Shown piece after piece: positions 48,126 to 59,220 of a stretch of DNA of 64,000 bases. Position numbers and translations under genes: made by a program. How positions within the stretch are numbered: position 1 is the first letter of the stretch; each line of letters opens with the position of its first letter. This DNA is from Paratinospora sagittata. Lineage: Eukaryota > Streptophyta > Magnoliopsida > Ranunculales > Menispermaceae. The stretch lies in assembly GCA_035771175.1 (NCBI GenBank), contig CM069600.1:9633729-9697728 (forward strand), written 5' to 3'. A model generated the notes under the pieces. It was not told the origin of the DNA. It worked only from the letters and a program-made list of their open reading frames with translations, and did no database searches.

Positions 48126-49319
48126 TTAATTTAAACGAGTAATAGTAACTGGGTGCCACTCTAGCATCATTTCCTTTCTTTTCTTGCAGTTGGTTTCCTT
48201 TCTTTTCATGCAGTTGGCCTTGAACCAAGCCTGCCTTAGTTTCTTTGTTTTCTCCTGAAGATCCACCTCTGGCATCTCTTCCATCAACTTTCTTTCTTCC
48301 TCCAATAACCTCAAAGCGTCTTTTATCTTCATATCTCCACCAATCCCTTCTCCTTCCCCCATGTCCTGCAGTACATAATTAATTAACAAGTAATTATATT
48401 AATCAGAACCTCCCCAAGTTAAGATATCAAAATACTTATAAAGATCAATATATAATGATGATAAATACCTGAACATTGTTGATAACGGTCTCCAAGCTGA
48501 TCAACTGTCTGTGATGCCATTTCCTTTCTTCCTCCAATAACTTCAAAGCGTCTCTTATCTTCATATCTCCATCAACCCCTTCTCCTTCCCCCATTTCCTG
48601 CAGTACATAATAAATTAAGAAGTAATTATATTAATCAGAACCTCCCCAAGTTAAGATATCAAAATACTTATAAAGATCAATATATAATGATGACAAATAC
48701 CTGAACATTTTTGATAAGGGTCTGCAAGCTCATCAACTTTCTGTGAGGCCATCTACGGATGCCCAATTCCCTGCACCTCCTCTTCAGCAAGGTTAAGCCT
48801 ACTTTAAGTTCTTTTGCAGCTTCTGATATGGGCATGTAGAAGTAGCGTGAAATGGTAGTGCGTGATAAAGACTCACTCTTCAGTTTCGTCATCGATTCCA
48901 CATAATCACTACCAGTACTGCTGCAGCTAATCATCCCCTCTCCATTTTCATGCATGACAATCTGTTGTTTCTCCGCTTCTAATCCAATCCTCATTTGATT
49001 CAAACCTCCAAAGTCCTTCTCCCATCCGCTACTGCTCCTCATACTCCCTATACAAATGACAATAGCAAATTAATCAACACAAAGAGGATGGAATTGCCAT
49101 TCTATTAATAATAAAGTAGAATATAAAGTGGATTGAGCATTGATACTCACCTTGAAGTTCAGGGTCATCTTCATCCATTGAAGAATTCATGAAGGGCTGT
49201 AAACCATATTCCAGAAGAGGCTCCCGCGTATATGGGCTGCTACCAAAACTTGAACAGCTGAAATCAAGTTGGTGGAATTGGTTTGAGAAGAGAAATGGGT
49301 CTTCTCCAATATCTACCAT
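48126..49319 (-). CDS. RKD: RWP-RK domain transcription factor (RKD type), 4 exons, exon duplicated
   Basis: Exons 49319-49151, 49047-48701, 48597-48469 and 48365-48126 join in frame (294 residues) with GT-AG introns. Residues about 120-172 form the RWP-RK domain: [49 protein letters not shown]. The C-terminal exons are Glu/Lys-rich and likely helical. RKD factors control egg-cell and early embryonic programmes in plants; that role is family knowledge, not shown here. Exons 3 and 4 derive from one duplicated exon-intron unit ([20 protein letters not shown] versus [20 protein letters not shown]), with introns almost identical. The ATG at 49317-49319 (MVDIGEDPF) is the only sensible start. It lies on the strand opposite the Helitron genes. 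Confidence 0.9.
48366..48701 (-). repeat. Exon-plus-intron tandem duplication inside the RKD-like gene
   Basis: Introns 48366-48468 and 48598-48700 are nearly identical (shared attaatcagaacctccccaa and aagatcaatatataatgatg). The first 25-30 codons of the downstream exons also match. Repeat period about 232 bp. Confidence 0.92.
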
Positions 49320-49838
49320 GTCCCTGTTAGCTGTGAAGTGTGAAGTTCATCATCATCATCAGTGACAACAAAATCACAATAAAAAACTTTACACAAAAAA
49401 AAGACCCAACATGGATTCAGATAGAAAGAAAACTAAAAAAAAAAACAAACTTTCTTAACAAGCATAATTGGGAGATTTCTCTTAAAAGTCAAACCAGAAC
49501 AATAAAAAAAAATTACGAAAAACAAAAGAAAAAAGAAAGAAGTGAGGAACTGACGCCATGGTGGAGGGCTGGTAATGCAGTAAGAAATGATGGGCAGCTG
49601 CTCCTTCGCCGGATGTGGCTGCAACTCATCCTGTTTCGGCGCCGAAGCTCCTCCTCCTCCTCCTCCTGCCATAATCTTTCTTCTCTTCTTTCTCCAAGAA
49701 ACTCAATTACCAACTCCACTACCCCCAAAAAATAAGACTAGCAGTAGTAGACCTCACTCAAAAGAACCAACAAGCGTGTGGATGAACAGGAGGGGCGTGC
49801 TAATGAACAGCAAATCGTGCGTATGAACAGGAGGGCAT

Positions 49839-49915
49839 CCTAAACCCTAAACCCTAAACCCTAAAACCCTAAAACCCTAAACCCTAAACCCTAAACCCTA
49901 AATCCTAAACCCTAA
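49839..49915. repeat. Interstitial telomere-type repeat (CCCTAAA)n, RKD upstream
   Basis: About ten CCCTAAA/CCCTAAAA units about 520 bp upstream of the RKD start codon. Just before it (49775-49835) are three units of about 21 bp containing gatgaacag or variants. Confidence 0.95.
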
Positions 49916-50040
49916 CTGTATGAGTTAATTATTTTTATATTGTTATTTCATGTCATAGATGGCTTTGGTCGTCAGCTGGGAAGCTTTTGGTCCTTTCTAA
50001 TTGCAGCGAATGTTTTACCCTTTCTCATTTAAGTGATCTT

Positions 50041-51197
50041 CTATGGAAGTATAAAGATGTTGGGAGAGTGGCCTTTTTTGCTACTGTTTGGTCCGAGAGG
50101 AATCTTAGAATTTTTTAAGGCAAAGCCAACATGGCTCTTAATGTTCGGGAGTGTTCGAAATTGCAAACCAACCATAGCACTCTCATTCATGTTACTATCA
50201 GTATTCAAGGCAACATTTTGATTTGCATTGTAGATTTCTTTCATTAAAGATAAAATATGTGAATTCTCTGGTAAACCCTTATAAGATATGTTTGGCAAAA
50301 AGCTTTTACCTTGACTATCATCTGCAATACTCTTGAAATGGTCTCTCTCATGTCGAAGCTCTGTCTTTGTTGTCCAAGCCTGTGCTAATAACTTGCGTAA
50401 TTTATCATTTTCTTGCCTCATTTTCCTCATCTCCTCAGTCAGATCTCTTATCGAGCTTTCCATGCAAGCAGAACGATAGTCTCTGGCCTCAGCCTCTTCA
50501 TTAATTTTTTTCGTCAAAGTCTCAAACTTCTTTTGGACTTGAACATTTTGATTTGAATACTCCAACACATGCTTTAACTCTTAGAATATCATATGGTAGA
50601 GTAATGTTGCCTTAATAAAAAACATAAGCAACACAAAAGTTTAAACAAAATCATAGGTTGGCTTAAAAAAATGCTTAATGTGAATATGATTAAACCCAAA
50701 ATTGTTCTATCACTTACCTCTGAAGAATGGCGGCAAGCTTCTTCCCATTTCTCCTCTCTTGACATCAACAAATATTTTTCTATTGTTGCATTGGGGATGT
50801 CAACGAACTTATCTTTATTCCCCCTTAAACTAGACCCATGCAAGAAAACCAGATCCTCATCGTTGTTTGTTGCTTTTACTTTCTCCTGTTGTTCTATTTC
50901 ATCTTTGTTTCCCGAAGACATTGCTACAAATTTTACTTTGCCTCTACAACCTTTCAAACTCTTAAGTGAATCAGATCTACCTAAAGATTGTTCACTTCTC
51001 TTTTCTTTGTTTATATGGTCCGATAAAATTGCTTGAATACCACCATCACATTTTTGTCCCACCCCTGTTTCACTTCCTCCAGTAGTGTCTACAAACATTG
51101 TCTTTTTCATTTCTTTTGCAGACGAGTTGATGGAATGTTCTTGACATCTGTTGGTTTGCAGTCTGCCTTCATTGTTAACACCATTGTTGGTACTCAT
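50041..51197 (-). CDS. Unrecognised coiled-coil protein, 2 or more exons
   Basis: Exons 51197-50718 and 50577-50041 join in frame (338 residues): the donor GAG|GTAAGT is canonical and the acceptor follows ctaagag. The N-terminal half is polar, rich in Ser, Asn, Lys and Gly, and probably disordered (GGSETGVGQKCDGG, EIEQQEKVKATNN). From about residue 140 on it is strongly helical with heptad-like spacing (KFETLTKKINEEAEARDY, LTEEMRKMRQENDKLRKLLA), i.e. coiled coil. The C-terminal 70 residues have no known motif. A cag acceptor directly precedes the ATG, so an upstream exon is possible. No family recognised. It lies between RKD and LOG on the same strand. Confidence 0.6.
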
Positions 51198-51838
51198 ATC
51201 TGCACCATGAACAAATCAACTTGCAACCAACATACACCAATTATGACTTTTATGTCATGTGATATGAAGTTATTCATTGTTAAAAGTAATAAATTGTCAT
51301 AATGTGTCAATGTTGGTCTCTTTTCTTATTTACATTGTTTAAACCATATTTAGCTATACAAATATATATATCTCCATCTCCATACATTCTAAATTTAACT
51401 TTGGCCTCAGCTGGTGAACTTTTACAAACATGTTCCCCATGAACAAAGTCCAGTAAACACTGGAATGTAATAAATTTCCTTCTGAACACTACTCATATTT
51501 ATACTCACAAAGACAATGTAGTAGTCGTTATCCTCATACGTGAAGAAACAATCTCAAAACTTCATTCCCTACATCACTGACTTTCGAGTTTTTGTTTCTC
51601 TTTTCTTAAAGCCAATTTTGTTTGTAATTGACAATAAAATTCAACATCGAGTTCATGCCAAATCAAACAACAATTCTATTCAAATAAACAAGATTTTACA
51701 TTTCTTTCCACAAAATGGAGGAGATCGACCATTGCAAATCTTACACAGAGCAAATGACTATAAATATATGATATATATATATATATACGCTACATTCAGA
51801 ATTCAACTGTGGTCCACTTATTGAAGAGCCACTTCAGG

Positions 51839-53233
51839 CTACACCGGCACATTAAACTCTTCTTGCACAGCCTCCCACCTTGCCCTGGCAACAACACCCT
51901 CATGAGCGGGTACATAGTCCTAACCACCAAAAGGGACAAAAAGACCAAAATTCAGTATACTAATTTAACAAAGTGAATTACTTTTATATATCTATGCTTT
52001 GTATTGATGAGCAACAATCGAACTTGAAGGACTAATTTATTGAAGAAAATAAAACCTCGAGTTTCTGTAAGAGCTCCTTTGCATTTGGAGCCGAAACGAC
52101 TATGTGACGCTGAGACATTTTAATGAACCCATCATCCACTGCTTTATCTATGAAGGTAAGTAGATCATTGTAGTACCCATCAACATTAAGCAACCCCACC
52201 TGCAGCTTACTTACGACTACTTAGTAAAGCTTGGAAAAACATGAATTATATATACGCATCCAATCGTGATGGTGGGGGACCGTTCAGCGCCGTACCCAGC
52301 TTAGCTTGAGTTTTTTTCATATATATATATAGCTAGATAGATAAATGAATGCAGTGGGTTTTGATTTGCTTACAGGTTTGTCATGGATCCCAAGTTGCGC
52401 CCAGCTAATGACCTCCAATAACTCTTCCAATGTCCCATAACCACCTGTATAGTTATTGAAATAGAAATCCTTTATAGCCTTTTTCGAAGGTTAACTTATA
52501 TGTGATAATATATTCTGATTAAAGTGATAACAATTCCAACTGAAACAAAGGACCTGGTAATGCAATAAAGCAATCAGAATGGCAAGCCATTTCGGCTTTC
52601 CTTTTGTGCATGTCGGCAACTACTCTTAATTCCCCAACTGTCTCTCCAACTATCTGATCCCATGAAATGATAATGAGAAAATACTTAGGAAAAAGTAAAA
52701 TGAGAACTTTACTTAAGCATAATGCGATTACAAACCTCTTTGCACATAAGCATTTTGGGAATAATTCTGTCCACAAAATCCACCAACAAACATAAATTAA
52801 AAAAGGAGCCTCAAAAAATAAACAAAACTCCTGAAAAATATATGATAAAAATAGATTATTTATGTACTTGGTCCTTAATATTACTTACCCAAGAACATGT
52901 CCTCCACCTTGATAAACAGCCTGAGAAACCAAACCCATCAAACCCACACTCGCACCACCATAAACAAGGTTCAAATTCCTTGAAATCTTCAAACAATTAA
53001 CACACTTCAATATTAAACAATGAGGCACATATGACATAGCCCACCAACCAAACCATGCCAAAGAAAACAAGTCGTAGGAACAAAATAAAAAAACGTTTGT
53101 ACAATCATTAATAAATTACCAGCTCTTCACCTAACTCAAGAGTAGCGTTTCTGTAACAATCTCTTTTCCCGGCCCTACTCCCACAAAACACACAAACACT
53201 TCGAAACCTTGACTTCACTATCTCCTTCTCCAT
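51839..53233 (-). CDS. LOG: Cytokinin riboside 5'-monophosphate phosphoribohydrolase (LOG family), 7 exons, intact
   Basis: Converts inactive cytokinin nucleotides to free cytokinin bases in one step. Exons 53233-53120, 52986-52889, 52766-52736, 52653-52554, 52444-52374, 52199-52056 and 51919-51839 join in frame to 212 residues plus TAG, the usual LOG length, all GT-AG. Motifs in order: [13 protein letters not shown] (residues 13-25), [44 protein letters not shown] and the hallmark PGGYGTLEE (about 113-121), then [15 protein letters not shown]. The R-K of HKRKAEMA and the PGGxGTxxE motif form the active site in this family. The protein is soluble, normally cytosolic/nuclear. The ATG ([10 protein letters not shown]) is at the conserved position. 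No lesion is visible. Confidence 0.96.
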
Positions 53234-53409
53234 GCTTATCAATCACTTAATTTTTTTCCGCTCCGCTCAAATATCTCTTCCAACTTTTGTAAGTTCTCCT
53301 CCTATCTATACAAAAGAAACGAACACAGGAAGGTGACTCTTCACTGGTCTCTGCTGACAAGAGGAGAGCAAATTGCCAATCTGTTAAGGGCTGCAACCAA
53401 AACTTCAAC

Positions 53410-53580
53410 TCTTCAAGGTGATGACCGTGCTGATGAACATGACCGACAAGGTGTGCTGAGGAGCGTACTGATGAACATGACCGACAAGCATGTGGATGAA
53501 CAGCCGACACCAGTGTGGATGAGCAGGAAAACGTGCTGACAAAAGTCAGCAAGTGTGGCTGCAGGCGTGCTGTGCAACAG
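53410..53580. repeat. Degenerate gatgaacatgaccgacaag repeats upstream of LOG
   Basis: Units containing gatgaacatgaccgacaag occur at about 53432 and 53471, with shorter relatives (gtggatgaacag, gtggatgagcag) to 53530. A related gatgaacag repeat lies upstream of the RKD gene at 49775-49835. Confidence 0.7.
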
Positions 53581-53634
53581 TAACGCCGATGACAAAAGCA
53601 ACAATTGCTAGCTGCCGGCATGCAAATAAATAGT

Positions 53635-53684
53635 AAACCCTCAACCCTAAACCCTAAACCCTAAACCCTAAACCCTTAACCCTA
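53635..53684. repeat. Interstitial telomere-type repeat (CCCTAAA)n, LOG upstream
   Basis: About seven CCCTAAA-type units about 400 bp upstream of the LOG start codon, in the same orientation as the array upstream of the RKD gene. Confidence 0.95.
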
Positions 53685-53862
53685 TCTATCGACAAATACA
53701 TTTCTTTGTTCTTCTACTTTGTTTTCATTATATTTCTTTTTGTTAACAAGGAATTTACTATTTCGTTGACTTTGTATTTCTTCTCTGACCATTCATTTAA
53801 ACACTCTAATCTTGGTATGTTTGATAAACATGCAGACAATACACCGGTGAAATACTCGATAA

Positions 53863-54246
53863 ATGGATGAGAACCCAAATTGCTTCATGCTGGCCAGAGA
53901 ATTTTCTTATAGATTACTTAATCCAACAATCTTTGAGTCATTAATGATGAAGTTACAAGACCATCTGTATGATTACGGGCTCCAACCTCAAATTGTGGAT
54001 AATGAAGATCGGTCTTTTCTCGAAATCGATGAAACTTTCGTTTATTGTTGGTCTCCAAGATAAACAAGCACGCTAATGGTTTATTGATCCATCATTGGTC
54101 GACCTACTATAAGAGTCGTTCTAGATGACGAAGCGGAGACTAGGTACCCTGAAAATTTGAATGATGTTTTTTGGCACGACCTTATGGAGTCCGGTCTGCC
54201 AGTAATTTCAACATATGTACCATATTATTATGCGTGGGCGTATTAA
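53863..54246 (+). pseudogene. Unrecognised gene fragment
   Basis: Two protein-like stretches, MDENPNCFMLAREFSYRLLN to FVYCWSP (53863-54060) and, in another frame, TIRVVLDDEAETRYPE to VPYYYAWAY (about 54105-54246), with balanced amino-acid composition unlike the surrounding AT-rich DNA. They could be exons of one small gene or a captured gene piece. I recognise no family. Confidence 0.35.
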
Positions 54247-54734
54247 ATTAATGTATACCTCTAAATGTGCGTGCATGTGTATATATATATATATGTATAT
54301 ATGTATATATGTATATAACTCATAATAGATGTATAAATGTAATATAACCTATGAATATAAAAATATGTAATATTAGATAAATGTTATATGACACTTTACT
54401 TTTGTATATTATACAATTAAATGAAGAAGACATACAACCACCTATATATTTCAAGCATGAATTTACCTAGCTATATAGTGTTTGTTTGTTGCAAAACTTT
54501 GAATAATAATAAGAAGCAGATATTTATATAAATATTTGTTAAATAAGTAAGTGTCACGTGATAATTAATTACATTTTCTAATTACACACCAATGAACAGT
54601 TTGGTATATATCATTGTAAATACCTCTCACTATTTGTTTTTTTCTTTTCTTTCATCTCTTTCTTCTTTTGTTTTCTTTCTCAACCACTCCTCCTTTTCAT
54701 TTCTCCAGCAATCACTCTCTATCTCTTGCTTCAA
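54247..54734. other. AT-rich spacer with (AT)n/(TATG)n microsatellite
   Basis: Simple repeats at about 54276-54320 (atatatat, tatgtata). A pyrimidine-rich tract at about 54625-54725 immediately precedes the second Helitron 3' copy. Confidence 0.7.
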
Positions 54735-55261
54735 CATATGTAATGACTTTGACTTTGACCAGTTGTTCATTTCGTTTATATATGTGATAAGTTTCCAAAA
54801 CCATTTCGTTGTTGCATCATCATATATGTAATGTTAGTCATCATTTTGTCATATTTATGTACTTATAAAGGTTGTAAATAAATGCATGACTACGAATTTT
54901 ACATTATCTAATTTAATGGTATTTTATTAATAGAAGCTTTAAAAGAAATATAATGATTTTTCTTTTTGTTTGACAAAAATTCATGCATCATAAATTTCAA
55001 TCAAAATGTTACGATGATATATATATGATCAAATATTTATATCAACCTATAATAGTGAAAAATTGAAGATGAATTTTTTTTTTTAATTCGTATAGACAAC
55101 AAATGATGAATGCTATATAATTATATTTTAATCAATTAGTTAATATTATTCTTAACATCAATATTATTTACACAAAAGGGTAGCATTTTTAGTAAATCTA
55201 AATTGAGTCTATAGTAGTATTATTTTATTAACGCCGCCCATCGGGCGGGCCTACAAACTTG
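54735..55261 (+). mobile_element. Helitron 3' end, copy 2, with terminal hairpin
   Basis: Bases 54735-55225 nearly match 46877-47362. They are followed by a hairpin, CCGCCC-ATC-GGGCGG (55234-55248), and 13 bases later by acttg before a T (55261). That position and structure fit a Helitron 3' terminus, although CTTG is not a strict CTRR. No Rep or helicase lies immediately upstream. Confidence 0.72.
55234..55248 (+). terminator. Helitron 3' terminal hairpin
   Basis: A perfect 6-bp GC stem with 3-base loop in otherwise AT-rich DNA, 13 nt from the inferred element end. Helitron ends carry such a hairpin as the transposition stop signal. Confidence 0.7.
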
Positions 55262-55677
55262 TATATATAAAAGTTGAGGTTCTAAATTTTTCTCCTCAAA
55301 AAATTAATATACAATAATAATAATAATAATTACTATTAAGTTTTTAATAGTGTGAAATTATATTATAAATTGGTGGGTCCTTTTGAGAACCGACCTGCAA
55401 GAAGAAATGTCCAAGAGCTCATATATTTTATATGTGACGATGGGGACTTATGCACTTAGCATCATCATGCTATATACTTCCTCAAATTATATTTTAATTT
55501 AGAATTTTGAGTAGAATTCAGATTTGTTTAAGAGACCTAGTTGCTGATGATAGTCTAGTAGAAGTCATATATTTGTCTATAAATATATTAGAATGTAATT
55601 TTGAGAATTACCGTTTAATGAATTAAAATTGATTAATTGATTTATCTCTTGAAAAAAGGCATTAATAAATAGAACAA
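55262..55677. other. AT-rich intergenic with (AAT)n microsatellite
   Basis: An (aat)n tract lies at about 55311-55332. Nothing else recognised. Confidence 0.7.
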
Positions 55678-55850
55678 TGTTAAAGGGATTGAAATTCACA
55701 CATTAATTGTTATAAATTATTGTCACATCAGATTTTAATATAAATTCATCATCATACAACACATTTTTCAAGAAAGTTACAAATCTGATGTGAAAACGTT
55801 AACACATCAGATTTATAACAAATGGTAAGGAGATTTCAATCTCCATAGCA
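55678..55850. mobile_element. MITE-like foldback element
   Basis: The left arm (gggattgaaattcac ... gtcacatcagatt) is mirrored by the right arm (cacatcagatttataac ... ggagatttcaatctcc). A related sequence is at about 6893-7010. No coding capacity. Target duplication not defined. Confidence 0.6.
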
Positions 55851-56867
55851 TTTTTCTAATAAATATTATAGTATAATTGGTCACTTAATTGAATTGGTGG
55901 TATATGCATGGATGTGGGAGTATAAAAAGACTTTTGGATGTTTTGGGTCACCAGTCGACATACTTTAAATAAATGAGATGATGTTGATGAAAGCACAAGC
56001 AAAACAATTAATACAACTTATAAAAAAATATATACTAGAAGTCCCTCTCAGAATTATATGGACAAAATAAAACTATTTTATATTCCTCATCTTTATATAA
56101 TATGCACGCCATGATATTAATGTCATTTGATGTAATTGATAAGAGTGACATTTGGGTAGTTATCTAATTGGTGAAGTAAAGAATCAAACACATATATATT
56201 TAATTATACTTAATTAGTACAGCAGCTAGCATGTACCAATTAATTAACTTTTCCATTTTGCACCTTTATATTATATCAATGTGGCTAGACTCATTGGTGT
56301 ATTTGGTTCAGTTTATAATATTTTATTTGTTTATAATAAACAGACTATATATGTCTATATAATATTTTATTTGTTTCAATTTTTCAAAAAATTTTTTAAA
56401 ACAAAAGATTATCAAAATTAATTAAATAGGCATCTTTGATGAGTTCAAATGGCTACTACAACTAAGTACATATATTATTATATTCTTCTATAGAATACTT
56501 AATTTACAAGTTCTAACGCACTTCTCCCCACATGAAGGCTCTTCTTTTTTTTTTCTCTACAAATTAACAAACTAGAACATGTAGAGGGTGATGGTCCTAA
56601 CTCCTAAGGTACGTGCACTTGGCTTGTTGAGATACTTCTATCATTTTCTTACTATATATATAACTTCTAACTTTAAACTTAGAATACATTATTAATTAAT
56701 ACATGGCAATTGCCTTAAAGCGAAGTGACTAACACCTGCACCATTACTCCTTTTCAAACCCCTAACTATATGCTAACATAAAAGGATTTTAGGGGAATCC
56801 TCCCTTCCTTGCTCTAGAAAAGATTATATATACTTTGTTATACTTAGTCTATTTGGATGTTGTAGGT
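55851..56867. other. AT-rich intergenic sequence
   Basis: No gene, RNA or clear repeat recognised. Confidence 0.6.
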
Positions 56868-57037
56868 TTTCAGTTTTTCTTTTTTTTTTTTTCTAAGATC
56901 ATAGCGTCTAGGCCCGTGTACATGCATCTCGAATAGTTCATGTTACGCACTTAGAAAAACTAACCCAAGACAATAAGACTCAAACCTAAGACATCTCTTC
57001 CTGAATAGACCACCGACCAATGAAGCTACCATCTCGC
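56868..57037 (-). mobile_element. tRNA-derived SINE
   Basis: On the minus strand: an A-box-like ggtagcttcattggtcgg (about 57015-57032), about 40 bp later a B-box-like aggtttgagtctt, then a unique body and an A-rich tail (plus-strand T tract at about 56876-56892). This order is that of a pol III SINE. I found no clear target duplication. Confidence 0.65.
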
Positions 57038-59220
57038 AAGTTGCATGCATAAGGTATATGTGCTTAAATCTTACATTGCCTAGTTATGAAAAATCATGCA
57101 CAACGGGTGTTTTAACTTGACAAAATTATATTTTAGTGATAGTTTTAGAGGTTTCTAAATTCGATTTTGTTATTGAACAGAATTAAAAAGTGTCTAAATA
57201 GAATTGTAATAATATTAGAAAGTTACTACTAATAGCTTAAAAATTTATTTTTAAATATTTTAAGAAGTTTCTAAGTTATTTTAATAGAATCATTTATATA
57301 AGAAGCTCCAAAATCAAGTTTGAGTACAAGATTCAATTTAATCATCAATTATTTATTCTCTTGAAAACAAAAATCTGCTTCTTAGTTATTTATGTTTCTT
57401 TTTTTCTTTTGAATTCATTGATTTAAATATGCTTCCTCTACGTTACCTTGCAAGTCAACTGTATTATGGTTTTTGAATCCCCCACCAAACGAGCTTACGA
57501 ATGTCTTTCCTTACAAGTCAGTTCTCAATGATGAATTCTACTCGAGAGTTTTGATACGATAGTAACATCCATAGTCCTTTGCAATTGACAAGCCTTTTGC
57601 CTGATTCATAATTCGTGTGGAATCAAATAGATTTGACGAAGAAAAATCACAACACATAAATATTAAAGGGACTTAGAGGAAAGAATCAATGAAAGCTTCT
57701 TGGAACATAGAAGACATCAATGATTTCTTTGCTCTATTTTCATTAAACTTGATTGAGGGCAAAATTTCGTGCCTGTCCTTTTCAAGAGGTTTTCAATGAT
57801 GAAACACAATTAAAAAACAAGTTATTTAATAAAATAAATAAATAAGAAATAAAATTTGTAGTCCACACTTGTGGAAAGCCACCACCACCTTCTCTTTTAA
57901 GCCCTTTTTAAGGTTAAAAAAGCATATATATTAATTAAATAGAGCCATATAGTTCTTTTCCCTCTTTATTATGATTATTATTAATGTTCTTATACTTTTG
58001 TTGTGAGCATTAACCATAATTAACGGTTGTGAGAGAATTTGCATGTTTGACTGCAATATATAAATATATAAGGGTGTCTTTTATTTTAATCAAGAGTAAT
58101 GTTATATGTATGTTAGGTGTTAATATTATTTTTTAACGCTGGTATCGAGCCTCTTTTAAATATTTTAGGAATACGTATGTATTTAGAGATGTTATATAAT
58201 ATAAATTTATTATTAAAATATTTAAAAAAACTAACGGGTGTCAATATCAAAAAATAAGATTTGGCCCTACCTATATAAAGTTTTTTTTTTAATAAACAAA
58301 AATATTTATCTATGATGGGCATGCATGACGAGTGGATTAAATACTCCAACCTTTACTTTTTTGCTTCAACAACCATCTTTCCACGGTTCCACCGTATGCC
58401 ACCTTGCAATCATGATTCATAAATCATGAAGCTAAGCATAATGAGATCACTAGCTAGAATCTTCCACTAATAATAATTTAGTGAAAGAGAGAAGAGATCT
58501 TTTTTTTTTGTTAATGATCAGGATGGGCATCAGTTCATTAGAATTAACTAAGTCCAAATCAAAAGAAGAAATCAATCCAATTCAATATGTATCAAGTTTT
58601 GAGTAAATGAAATTGAATCTATACCTATCATAAAATGCAATAAAATCTAATTTAAACATTTAAAATGCCCCATATATAATAGCCTTATGTTAGTACAAAC
58701 GTACTTCATGGAAAATAATTTATATAAAATAAATGCTTCAAGAATGGATTAAACTGTTAAAACTAACAACTGACCCAATAAAATTGATGAAATAATATGG
58801 AACATGTTTGAATCAAACATTAATAAAAGAAATGTCTGATCATGACTTAAATATTAGGATTAAAAACTATTGCCATTGATAAATCATATATAGGTTTTTA
58901 ATTAAAGTATTCTTAATGATCCTGATAATAACTGAACCAAAGTTGTATTTTACAAAAAGGGGAATACTTGTATTTAGTTTATGTTTCGGATACAATATTT
59001 TTTTGTATCTGAAAATTTGGAAACCTGAAAAACACGTTTGGTGGATTGAGATCTGAAAACAGTTTCTTGAAAGTTACAAAAAAAAAAAAGTTACGTTTTA
59101 GGAAATAATAAAATGTCATTTTTTGAGTTTTTACTTTTTGAATTGTATTCTAGTTTTCAGATCACGAATAAAATGTAGCCTAAATAAACGAAAAAAAAGA
59201 AGGTTGGATTGGATTGATTT
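57038..59220. other. AT-rich intergenic sequence
   Basis: No coding region supported. Around 58110-58260 there are partly inverted segments (ggtgttaatattattttt versus gggtgtcaatatcaaaaa) suggesting another small foldback relic. Confidence 0.5.

Noticed and set aside
49839..49915. A true chromosome end
   Set aside because: The telomere-type repeats are short, internal, and flanked by genes on both sides.
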